Below the pieces are notes generated by a model. The model was not told the origin of the DNA. It saw only the letters and a list, made by a program, of their open reading frames with translations, and made no database searches. A stretch of 64,000 nucleotides of DNA from Linum tenue (taxonomy: Eukaryota > Streptophyta > Magnoliopsida > Malpighiales > Linaceae). A program made the position numbers and the translations under genes. Location: contig CAMGYJ010000010.1 in assembly GCA_946122785.1 (NCBI GenBank), forward strand, positions 49,187,134 through 49,251,133, in the 5' to 3' direction. Positions 53,077-64,000 of the stretch are shown here, piece after piece. Position 1 is the first letter of the stretch; every line of letters begins with the position of its first letter.

Positions 53077-53749
53077 ATAGGAACAATAGACTTCATTATA
53101 GGCGGAGAATAGCCTCGGCCTGATTCCGTGATCTGTAGCCTCCAGAATCGATAGAAAATGGCATTTCCGAAAAATCGCACAAAATCTATGATGGTACACC
53201 TTTGCAATCTGCCAAAGATTGACACGGAATAAATCCGCCCAAATCAGTGCTTAATGGACTTAATGATCCTTGAAGAATAGTCTCAGAACGAATCCATGAT
53301 CTGTAGGCTTCAAAATCCAAAAAATGGCCTTTCGACGCACACCAAATTACGAAAATGCCATCCGAATATAAATTGGCCCAAATCAGTGCTTAATGGACTT
53401 ATCATCCATGGAGAATAGGATTAATAGACTTCATTATCGGTGGAGAATAGCCTCGGCCTGATTCCATGATATGTAGCCTTCAGAATCGATAGAAAATGGC
53501 ATTTCGGAAAATCTTGCCCAAAATATGTGATGGGTTTGCAATCTGCCATAAATTGACCCGAATTTAATCCGCCCAAATTGGTGTTTAAAGGACTTAATGA
53601 TCCTTAAAGAATAGCCTCAGGTCGAATCCATGATCTGTAGCCTTCAAAATCGAAAGAAAATGACCTTTCGACGTCCAAAAATTACGAAAATGCCATCAGA
53701 AAATAAATTGGCCCAAATCGGTGCTTAAAGGACATCATCCGTGGAGAAT

Positions 53750-54601
53750 AGGATCAATAGACTTCATTATCGTCGGAGAATAGCCTCGGCCTGATTCCGT
53801 GATATGTAGCCTCCAGAATCGAAAGAAAATGTCAATTCGGAAAAATCGCCCAAAATCTGTGATGGTACCCCTTTGCAATCTGCCAAAAATTGATCCGGAA
53901 TAAATCCGCCCAAATCGGTGCTTAATGGACTTAATAATCGTTGAAGAATAGCCTCAGGCCGAATCCTTGATCTGTAGCCTTCAAAATCCAAAGAAAATGG
54001 CCTTTCGAAGCCCACAAAATTACAAAAATGCCATCCGAAAATAAATTGGCCCAAATCGGTGCTTAATGGACTTATCATCCGTGGAGAATAGGATCAATAG
54101 ACTTCATTATCGGTGGAGAATAGCCTCGGCCTGATTCCGAGATCTGCAGCCTCCAGAATCGAAAGTAAATCACATTTCGGAAAAAACGCCCAAAATCTGT
54201 GATGGTACCCCATTGCAATCTGCCAAAAATTGACCCGGAATAAATCCGTCTAAATCGGTGCTTAATGGACTTAATCATTGTAAAAGAATAGCCTCAGGAC
54301 AAATACGTGATCTGTAGCCTTCAAAATCCAAAGAAAATGGGCTTTCGATGCCCACAAAATTACGAAAATGCCATCCGAAAATAATTTGGCCCAAATCGGT
54401 GATTAATGGACTTATCATTCGTGGAGAATAGGATCAAGAGCACTTCTACTATGCTATATAGCATTGGTGCTTTAATGTACAACTTGAAGTTGTACCATAG
54501 CATTAAATGTATAAGTTTAGGTTGTACCATAAAGGAATTTGTATCATTATGTTATGGTACAACTTTATAACTTGAAGTTGTACTATCACATAAGGTACAA
54601 A
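53750..54601 (+). repeat. Segmental duplication of 52080-52932
   Basis: The MITE and about two satellite units to its left recur at an offset of 1669 bp with closely matching private variants (e.g. 'aataatcgttgaagaat', 'tccgagatctgcagcctcc', 'cattgtaaaagaatagcc'). Confidence 0.85.
54438..54601. mobile_element. MITE in the satellite (truncated second copy)
   Basis: It is nearly identical to 52769-52932, exactly 1669 bp away, and its left satellite flank is the duplicate of that of the first copy. It breaks off after 'aaggtacaaa' and continues directly as satellite ('tgacattttggaaaatctcg'). It is therefore a segmental copy and not an independent insertion. Confidence 0.92.
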
Positions 54602-54909
54602 TGACATTTTGGAAAATCTCGCCCAAAATATGTGATGGTACCCCTTTGCAATCTGCCAAAAATTGACCTGGAATAAATCCGTCCATATCGATGCTTAATG
54701 GACTTAATCATCGTTGAAGAATAGCATCAGGCCGAATCCCGGATCTGTAGCCTTCAAAAATCCAAATAAAAATAGCCTTTCGACGCCCTCAATATTAGGA
54801 AAATGCCATCCGAAAATAAATTGGTCAAATCGGTTCTTAATGGATTTATCATCCGTGGAGAATTGGATAAATAGACTTCATTATCGGTGTAGAATAGCCT
54901 CGGCCTGAT

Positions 54910-57240
54910 TCCTTGCTCTGTAGCCTCTAGAATCGAAAGAAAATGGAATTTCGGAAAAATCACCCAAAATCTGTGATGGTACTCCTTCATTTGCAATCTG
55001 CCAAAAATTGACCCGGAATAAATCCCCCCAAATCGATGCTTACTGGACTTAATCATCGTCGGAGAATAGCATCAGGCCGAATCCCTGATCTGTAGCCTTT
55101 AAAATCCAAAGAAAATAGCCTTTCGACGCCCACAAAATTAGGAAAATGCCATCCGAAAATAAATTGGCCCAAATCGGTGCTTAATGGACTTATCATCAGT
55201 GGAGAATAGGATCAATAGACTTCATTATTGGTGGAGAATAGCCTCGGCCTGATTCCGTGATGTGTGGCCTCCAGAATCGAAAGAAAATGGCATTTCGGAA
55301 AAATCGCCCAAAATCGGTGATGGTACCCCTTTACAATCTGCCAAATATTGACCCGGAATAAATCAGCCCAAAATGGTGCTTAATGGACTTAATCATCATT
55401 GAAGAATAGCATCAGGGTGAATCCCGGATCTGTAGCCTTAAAAATCCAAAGTAATTGGCCTTTCGAAGCCCACAAAATAATGAAAATGCCATCCGAAAAT
55501 AAATTGGCCCAAATCGGTGCTTAATAGACTTATCATCTGTGGAGAATATGATCATTATACTTCATTATCGGTGGAGAATATCCTCGGCCTCATTCCGTGA
55601 TCTGTAGCCTCCGGAATCGAAAGAAAATGGCATTTCGGAAAAATCACCCAAAATCAGTGATGGTACCCCTTTGCAATCTGCCAAAAATTGACACGGAATA
55701 AATCCGCCCAAATCAGTGCTTAATGGACTTATTCATTATTGAAGAATAGCATCACGCCAAATCCCGGATCTGTAGCCTTAAAAATCTAAAGTAAATGGCC
55801 TTTTGAAGCCCACAAAATTAAGAAAATGCCATCCGAAAATAAATTGGCCCAAATCGGTGCATAAAGGACTTATCATCCGTGGAGAATAGGATCAATAGAA
55901 TTCATTATCGGGGGAGAATAGCCTCGGCCTGATTCCTTGCTCTGTAGCCTCTAGAATCGAAAGAAAATGGAATTTCGGAAAAATCACCCAAAATCTGTGA
56001 TGGTACTCCTTCATTTGCAATCTGCCAAAAATTGACCCGGAATAAATCCCCCCAAATCGATGCTTACTGGACTTAATCATCGTCGGAGAATAGCATCAGG
56101 CCGAATCCCTGATCTGTAGCCTTTAAAATCCAAAGAAAATGGCATTTCGACGACCAGAAAAGTAGGAAAATGCTATTCGAAAATAAATTGGCCAAAATCG
56201 GGGCTTAATGGACTTATCATCCATGGAGAATAGGATCAATAGACTTCATTATCGGTGGAGAATAGCCTCGGCCTAATTCCATTATCAGTAGCCTCCAGAA
56301 TTGAAAGAAAATGGAATTTCAGAAAATTCCCCCAAAATCTGTGATGGTACCCCGTTGCAATCTGCCAAAAATTGTCCCGGCATAAATCAGCCCAAATTGG
56401 TGCTTAATGGACTTAATCATCATTGCAGAATAGCATCAGGCCGAATCTCGGATCTGTAGCCTTCAAAATCCTAAGAAAATGGCCTTTCGACGCCCACAAA
56501 ATTAGGAAAATGCCATCCGAAAATAAATTGGCCCAAATCGGTGCTTAATGGACTTATCATCAGTGGAGAATAGGATCAATAGACTTCATTATTGGTGGAG
56601 AATAGCCTCGGCCTGATTCCGTGATGTGTGGCCTCCAGAATCGAAAGAAAATGGCATTTCGGAAAAATCGCCCAAAATCGGTGATGGTACCCCTTTACAA
56701 TCTGCCAAATATTGACCCGGAATAAATCAGCCCAAAATGGTGCTTAATGGACTTAATCATCATTGAAGAATAGCATCAGGGTGAATCCCGGATCTGTAGC
56801 CTTAAAAATCCAAAGTAATTGGCCTTTCGAAGCCCACAAAATAATGAAAATGCCATCCGAAAATAAATTGGCCCAAATCGGTGCTTAATAGACTTATCAT
56901 CTGTGGAGAATATGATCATTATACTTCATTATCGGTGGAGAATATCCTCGGCCTCATTCCGTGATCTGTAGCCTCCGGAATCGAAAGAAAATGGCATTTC
57001 GGAAAAATCACCCAAAATCAGTGATGGTACCCCTTTGCAATCTGCCAAAAATTGACACGGAATAAATCCGCCCAAATCAGTGCTTAATGGACTTATTCAT
57101 TATTGAAGAATAGCATCACGCCAAATCCCGGATCTGTAGCCTTAAAAATCTAAAGTAAATGGCCTTTCGAAGCCCACAAAATTAAGAAAATGCCATCCGA
57201 AAATAAATTGGCCCAAATCGGTGCATAAAGGACTTATCAT
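54910..57240 (+). repeat. Overlapping multi-unit duplications (1024 and 1364 bp offsets)
   Basis: The private insertion 'actccttcatttgcaatctg' occurs at 54981 and 56005 (1024 bp apart, about three dimers). The variant 'gtgatgtgtggcctccagaa' occurs at 55257 and 56621 (1364 bp apart, about four dimers). Around them, 55140-55890 and 56504-57254 are nearly identical over ~750 bp. These are recent higher-order duplications. Confidence 0.9.
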
Positions 57241-57590
57241 CCGTGGAGAATAGGATCATTAGACTTCATTATCGGGGGAGAATATCCTCGGCATGATTCC
57301 GTGATTTGTAGCCTCCAGAATCAAAAGAAAATGACATTTCGGAAAAATCAGCTAAAATCTGTGATGGTACACCTTTGCAATCTGCCAAAAATTGTCCGGG
57401 AATAAATCCAACCAAATCGGTGCTTAATGGACTTAATCATCATTGAAGAATAGAATCAGGCCGAATCCCTGATCTGTAGCCTTCAAAATCCAAAGAAATG
57501 GCCTTTCGACGCCCACAAAATTACTAAAATGCCATCCGAAAATAAATTGGCCGAAATCGGTGATTAATAGACTTATCATCCGTGGAGAAT

Positions 57591-57660
57591 AGGATCAATA
57601 GAGTTCGTTATAGGTGGAGAATAGCGTCGGCCTAATAATAAAGTCTATTGGTCCTATTCT
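57591..57660. other. Satellite orientation switch
   Basis: Left of about 57633 units read 'gaataggatcaatagagttc' on the plus strand. Right of it the same phrase appears as its complement ('aagtctattggtcctattct'). The two halves meet as an inverted repeat with a spacer of about 25 bp. From here to 64000 every unit is inverted. Confidence 0.93.
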
Positions 57661-60600
57661 GCGTCGATGATTATGTCAGTTAAGCACCGAATTGGGCCAA
57701 TATATTTTGGGATGACATTTTTGTAATTATTTGAGCAATTTTTTTAGAAGGGCCATTTTCCTTGGATTTTGAAGGATAAAGATGGTGGATTCGGCCTGAG
57801 GCTATTCTTCAACGACGATTAAGTCCATCCAGGGCCAATTTGGTCGGATTTCTTCCAGGTCCATTTTTGGTAGACTCCAAAGGGGTACCATCACAGATTT
57901 CAGACGATTTTTCCGAAATGCCATTTTTTTCGATTTTGGAGGCTACAGATCACTGATTCGGCTTGAGGCTATTCTCCACCGATAATAAAGTCTATTGATC
58001 CTATTCTGCGCCAATGATTAAGTCAATTAAGCACCGAATTGGGCCAATATATTTTGGGATGGCATTTTCGTAATTATTTGAGCAATTTTTTTCGAAAGGC
58101 CATTTTCCTTGAATTTGAAGGATAAAGATGGTGGATTTGGCCTGAGGCTATTCTTCAACGACGATTAAGTCCATCCAGGGCCAATTTGGGCGGATTTCTT
58201 CCGGGTCCATTTTTGGCAGATTCCAAAGGGGTACCATCACAGAATTCGAGCGATTTTTCCGAAATGCCATTTTCTTTCGATTTTGGAGGCTACAGATCAT
58301 GGATTCGGCTCGAGGCTATTCTCCACCGATAATAAAGTCTATTGATCCTATTCTGCGCCGATGATTAAGTCAATTGAGCACCGAATTGGACCAATATATT
58401 TAGGGATGGCATTTTCGTAATTATTTGATCAATTGTTTTCGAAAGGCCATTTTTCTTGGATTTCGAAGGATAAAGATGGTGGATTCGGCTTGAGGCTATT
58501 CTTCAACGACGATTAAGTGCATTAAGGGCCAATTTTGGCGGATTTCTTCCGGGTCTATTTTTGGTAGACTCCAAAGGGCATCAAAGATTTCAGACGATTT
58601 TTCCGAAATGCCATTTTCTTTCGATTTTGGAGGCTACAGATCACGGATTTGGCTCGAGGCTATTCTCCACCAATAATAAAGTCTATTTATCCTATTCTGC
58701 GCCGATGATTAGGTCAATTAAGAACCGAATTGGGCCAATATATTTTGGGATGACATTTTCGTAATTATTTGAGCAATTTTTTTCGAAACGCCATTTTCCT
58801 TGGATTTTGAAGGATAAAGGTGGTGGATTCGGCCTGAGGCTATTCTTCAACGACGATTAAGTCCATCCAGGGCCAATTTGGGCGGATTTCTTCCGGGTCC
58901 ATTTTTGGTAGACTCCAAAGGGGTACCATCACAGATTTCGGACGATTTTTCCGAAATGCCATTTTCTTTCGATTTTGGAGGCTACAGATCACGGATTCGG
59001 CTCGAGTCTATTCTCCACCGATAATAAAGTCTATTGATCATATTCTGCGTCGATGATTAAGTCAATTAAGCACCGAATTGAGCCAATATATTTTCAGATG
59101 ACATTTTCGTAATTATTTGAGCAATTTTTTTCGAAAGGCCATTTTCCTTTGATTTTGAAGGATAAAGATGGTGGATTCGGACTGAGGCTATTCTTCAACG
59201 ACGATTAAGTCCATCCAGGGCCAATTTGGGCGGATTTCTTCTGGGTCCATTTTTGGCAAACTCCAAAGGGGTACCATCACAGATTTTTGGCGATTTTTCC
59301 GAAGTGCCATTTCTTTATATTTTGGAGGCTACAGATCACGGATTCGGCTCGATGATATTTTCCACTAATAATAAAGTTTATTGATCCTATTCTGCGCCGA
59401 TGATTAAGTCAATTAAGCACCGAATTGGGCCAATATATTTTGTGATGGCATTTTCGTAATTATTTGAGCAATTTTTTTCGAAAGGCCATTTTCCTTGGAT
59501 TTTGAAGGATAAAGATGGTGGATTCGGCCTGAGGCTATTCTTCAACGACGATTAAGTCCATCCATGGCCAATTTGGGCGGATTTCTTCTGGGTCCATTTT
59601 TGGCAGACTCCAAAGTTGTACCATCACAAATTTCGGGCGATTTTTTCCGAATTGCCATTTCTTTATATTTTGGAGACTACAGATCACGGATTCGGCTCGA
59701 GGCTATTTTCCACTGATAATAAAGTCTATTAATCCTATTCTGCGCCGATGATTAAGTCAATTAAGCACCGAATTGGGCCAATATATTTTGTGATGGCATT
59801 TTCGTAATTATTTGAGCAATTTTTTTCGAAAGGCCATTTTCCTTTGATTTTGAAGGATAAAGATGGTGGATTCGGCCTGAGGCTATTCTTCAACGACGAT
59901 TAAGTCCATCCTGGGCCAATTTGGGTGGATTTCTTCTGGGTCCATTTTTGGCAGACTCCAAAGGGGTACCATCACAGATTTTGGGAGATTTTTTCCGAAA
60001 TGCAAATTCTTTATATTTTGGAGGCTACAGATCACGGATTCGGCTCGAGGCTATTCTCCACCGATAATAAAGTCTATTGATCCTATTCAGCGCCAATGAT
60101 TAAGTCAATTAAGCACCGAATTGGGCCAATATATTTTGGGATGGCATTTTCGTAATTATTTGAGCAATTTTTTTCGAAAGGTTATTTTCCTTGGATTTTG
60201 AATGATAAAGATGGTGGATTCGGCCAGAGGCTATTCTTCAACGAAGATTAAGTCCATCCAGGGCCAATTTGGGCAGATTTCTTCCGGGTCCTTTTTTGGC
60301 AGATTCCAAAGGGGTACCATCACAGATTTCGAGCAATATTTCCGAAATGCCATTTTCTTTCGATTTTGGAGGCTACAGATCACGGATTCGGCTCGAGGCT
60401 ATTCTCCACCGATAATAAAGTCTATTGATCCTATTCTGCGCCGATGATTAAGTCAATTAAACACCGAATTGGGCCAATATATTTTGGGATGGCATTTTCG
60501 TAATTATTTGAGGAATTTTTTTTCGAAAGGCCATTTTCCTTGGATTTTGTAGGATAAAGATGGTGGATTCGACATGAGGCTATTTTTAAACGATGATTAA

Positions 60601-63600
60601 GTCCATCCAGGGCCGATTTGGGCAGATTTCTTCCGGGTCCATTTTTGCCAGACTGCAAAGGGGTACCATCACAGATTTCGGGCGATTTTTCCAAAATGCC
60701 ATTTTCTTTCGATTTTTGAGGCTACAGATCACGGATTCGGCTCAAGGCTATTCTCCAACGATAATAAAGTCTATTGATCCTATTCTTCGCCGATGATTAA
60801 GTCAATTAAGCACCGAATTGGGCCAATGAATTTTGGGATGGCATTTTTGTAATTATTTGAGCAATTTTTTTCGAGAGGCCATTTTCCTTGGATTTTGAAG
60901 GATAAAGATGGTGGATTCGGCCTGAGGCTATTCTTCAACGACGATTAAGTCCATCCAGGGCCAATTTGGGCGTATTTCTTCCGGGTCCATTTTTGGCAGA
61001 CTCCAAAGGGGTACCATCACAGATTTCGAGCGATTTTTCCGAAATGCCATTTTCTTTCGATTTTGGAGGCTACAGATCACGGATTCGGCTCGAGGCTATT
61101 CTCCACCGATAATAAAGTCTATTGATCCTATTCTGCGCCAATGATTAAGTCAATTAAGCACCGAATTGGGCCAATATATTTTGGGATGGCATTTTCGTAA
61201 TTATTTGAGCAATTTTTTTCGAAAGGTCATTTTCCTTAGATTTTGAAGGATAAAGATGGTGGATTCGGCCAGAGGCTATTCTTCAACGACGATTAAGTCC
61301 ATCCAGGGCCAATTTGGGCAGATTTCTTCCGGATCTATTTTTGGCAGACTCCAAAGGGGTACCATCACAGATTTCGAGCGATTTTTCCGAAATGCCATTT
61401 TCTTTCGATTTTGGAGGCTCCAGATCACGGATTCGGCTCGAGGCTATTCTCCACCGATAATAAAGTCTATTGATCCTATTCTGCGCCAATGATTAAGTCA
61501 ATTAAGCACCGAATTGGGCCAATATATTTTGGGATGGCATTTTCGTAATTATTTGAGCAATTTTTTTCGAAAGGTCATTTTCCTTAGATTTTGAAGGATA
61601 AAGATGGTGGATTCGGGCAGAGGCTATTCTTCAACGACGATTAAGTCCATCCAGGGCCAATTTGGGCAGATTTCTTTCGGGTCCATTTTTGGCAGATTCC
61701 AAAGAGGTACCATCACAGATTTCGAGCGATATTTCCGAAATGCCATTTTCTTTTGATTTTGGAGGCTACAGATCATGGATTCTGCTCGAGGCTATTCTCC
61801 ATCGATAATAAAGTCTATTGATCCTATTCTGCGCCGATGATTAAGTCAATTAAACACCGAATTGGGCCAATATATTTTGGGATGGCATTTTCGTTATTAT
61901 TTGAGCAATTTTTTTCGAAAGGCCATTTTCCTTGGATTTTGAAGGATAAAGATGGTGGATTCGACCTGAGGCTATTTTTAAACGATGATTAAGTCCATCC
62001 AGGGCTGATTTGGGCAGATTTCTTCCGGGTCCATTTTTGCCAGACTCCAAAGGGGTACCATCACAGATTTCGGGCGATTTTTCCAAAATGCCATTTTCTT
62101 TCGATTTTGGAGGCTACAGATCACGGATTCGGCTCGAGGCTATTCTCCACCGATAATAAAGTCTATTGAACCAATTCTGTGCCGATGATTAATTCAGTTA
62201 AGCACGGAATTGGGCCTATATATTTTGGGATGGCATTTTTGTAATTATTTGAGCAATTTTTTTCGAGAGGCCATTTTCCTTGGATTTTGAAGGATAAAGA
62301 TGGTGGATTCGACTTGTGGCTATTTTTCAACGACGATTAAGTCCATCCAAGGCCAATTTGGGCGGATTTCTTCCGGGTCCATTTTTGGCAGATTCCAAAG
62401 GGATACCATCACAGATTTCTAGCGAATTTTCCGAAATGCCATTTTCTTTCGATTTTGGAGGCTACAGATCACGGATTCGGCTCGAGGTTATTCTCCACCG
62501 ATAATAAAGTCTATTGATCCTATTCTGCGCCGATGATTAAGTCAATTAAACACCGAATTGGGCCAATATATTTTGGGATGGCATTTTTGTAATTATTTGA
62601 GCTATTTTTTTCGAAAGGCCATTTTTCTTGGATTTTGAAGGATAAAGATGGTGGATTCGGCCTGTGGCTATTTTTCAATGATGATTAAGTCCATCCAGGG
62701 CCAATTTGGGCGGATTTCTTACGGGTCCATTTTTGGCAGATTCCAAAGGGGTACCATCACAGATTTCGAGTGATTTTTCCGAAATGCCATTTTCTTTCGA
62801 TTTTGGAGGCTACAGATCACGGATTCGGCTCGAGGCTATTCTCCACCGATAATAAAGTCTATTGATCATATTCTGCGCCGATGATTAGGTCAATTAAGAA
62901 CCGAATTGTGCCAATATATTTCGGGATGGCATTTTCGTAATTATTTGAGCAATTTTTTTCGAAAGGCCATTTTCCTTTGATTTTGAAGGGTAAAGATGGT
63001 GGATTCGGCCTGAGGCTATTCTTCAACGACGATTAAGTCCATCCAGGGCCAATTTGGGCGGATTTCATCTGGGTCCACTTTTGGCAAACTCCAAAGGGGT
63101 ACCATCACAGATTTCGGGCGATATTTCCGAAATGCCATTTCTTTACATTTTGGAGGCTACAGATCATGGATTCGGCTCGAGGCTATTCTCCACCGATAAT
63201 AAAGTCTATTGATCCTATTCTGCGCCAATGATTAAGTTAATTAAGCACCGAATTGGGCCAATATATTTTGGGATGGCATTTTCGTAATTATTTGAGCAAT
63301 TTTTTTTTGAAAGGTCATTTTCCTTAGATTTTGAAGGATAAAGATGGTGGATTTGGCCAGAGGCTATTCTTCAACGACGATTAAGTCCATCCAGGGCCAA
63401 TTTGGGCAGATTTCTTTCGGGTCCATTTTTGGCAGATTCCAAAGAGGTACCATCACAGATTTCGAGCGATATTTCCGAAATGCCATTTTCTTTTGATTTT
63501 GGAGGCTACAGATCACGGATTCGGCTCGAGGCTATTCTCCATCGATAATAAAGTCTATTGATCCTATTCTGCGCCGATGATTAAGTCAATTAAACACCGA

Positions 63601-64000
63601 ATTGTGCCAATATATTTTGGGTTGGCATTTTCGTTATTATTTGAGCAATTTTTTTCGAAAGGCCATTTTCCATGGATTTTGAAGGATAAAGATGGTGGAT
63701 TCGACCTGAGGCTATTTTTAAACGATGATTAAGTCCATCCAGGGCCGATTTGGGCAGATTTCTTCCGGGTCCATTTTTGCCAGACTCCAAAGGGGTACCA
63801 TCAAAGATTTCGGGCGATTTTTCCAAAATGCCATTTTCTTTCGATTTTGGAGGCTACAGATCACGGATTCGGCTCGAGGCTATTCTCCACCGATAATAAA
63901 GTCTATTGAACCAATTCTGTGCCAATGATTAATTCAGTTAAGCACGGAATTGGGCCAATATATTTTGGGATGACATTTTTGTAATTATTTGAGCAATTTT
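57634..64000 (-). repeat. Satellite array, inverted part, ~348-bp dimeric unit
   Basis: The anchor 'aataaagtct' recurs at 61111, 61459, 61806 and 62155, giving 347-349 bp. It has the same dimer architecture as the plus-oriented array but distinct subfamily variants: 'ccatccagggccaatttggg', 'ttatttgagcaattttttt' and 'aaagatggtggattcgg' are near-constant here and absent to the left. Units are more alike than in the forward blocks. A five-dimer duplication (1740 bp) links about 61600-62260 and 63340-64000. The array continues beyond the window. Confidence 0.95.

Larger units (their letters stand above)
48199..57633 (+). repeat. Satellite array, main part, ~341-bp dimeric unit
   Basis: The period was measured from repeated anchors: 'ttatcatccgtggagaat' recurs at intervals of 339-342 bp (for example 48396, 48738, 49077). 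Each unit is a dimer of two homologous halves of roughly 185 and 155 bp. Half A has '...agcctcggcctgattccgtg' and half B '...agcctcaggccgaatccgtg'. Occasional short units (one near 49320 lacks most of half B) indicate unequal exchange. No gene was found. Recurring 60-107 aa open frames are the same satellite frame seen over and over. Confidence 0.95.

Noticed and set aside
42538..64000. Dozens of 60-107 aa open frames in the satellite (for example 53767-54078 minus and 60202-60447 plus), sharing phrases such as 'FGRIYSGSIFGRLQ'
   Set aside because: They are one chance-open frame of the repeat unit seen again in each copy. They have no constant start or stop and no known domain, and neighbouring units break the frame. 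They follow the repeat, not a gene family.

Overview
This is plant nuclear DNA, most likely from a flowering plant and probably a eudicot. The support is GT-AG introns of plant length, AT-rich intergenic DNA, plant-type gene families (PRP16-like DEAH helicase, NFXL1, a DCN1-like protein, a plant mobile domain) and a typical plant transposon mix. The species cannot be named from the sequence.

Layout. About 1-11.5 kb is a transposon nest: a LINE relic, a 339-bp TRIM with identical terminal repeats, a 1.8-kb Helitron, a second LINE relic, and a 4.5-kb Mutator-like element (MULE). The MULE carries a plant-mobile-domain gene facing a transposase gene, and both lack their 3' ends. A small GRF zinc-finger gene follows on the minus strand. 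About 11.9-24.1 kb is the gene core: an 11-exon DCN1-like cullin-neddylation gene and a 17-exon PRP16-type spliceosomal helicase, in tandem on the plus strand. The two genes have paralogous promoter/leader segments. From 24.2 to 36.5 kb lies a second nest: LINE debris, a Helitron 3' end with a solo LTR beside it, a Pack-MULE-like element, a minus-strand Helitron end broken by a hAT element that itself holds a MULE-type MITE, two palindromic MITEs sitting in (TA)n tracts, a 1.1-kb MULE foldback and another hAT element. About 37-41 kb holds an NFXL1-type zinc-finger gene with an uninterrupted coding region and a 5'-UTR intron.

From 42.7 kb to the window end is about 21 kb of divergent satellite DNA. 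The repeat is a dimer of two related half-units: about 341 bp long up to 57.63 kb, then in the opposite orientation with a period of about 348 bp. A 2.3-kb solo LTR and a MITE have inserted into the array, and later multi-unit duplications copied the MITE together with its flanks.

The three complete host genes serve unrelated core functions (neddylation, splicing, transcription/stress regulation); I see no pathway linking them. Most transposon boundaries were set by matching target-site duplications read by eye in the sequence. Intron boundaries come from splice consensus plus frame continuity: exon sums are exactly 774 nt (DCN1-like) and 3867 nt (PRP16).
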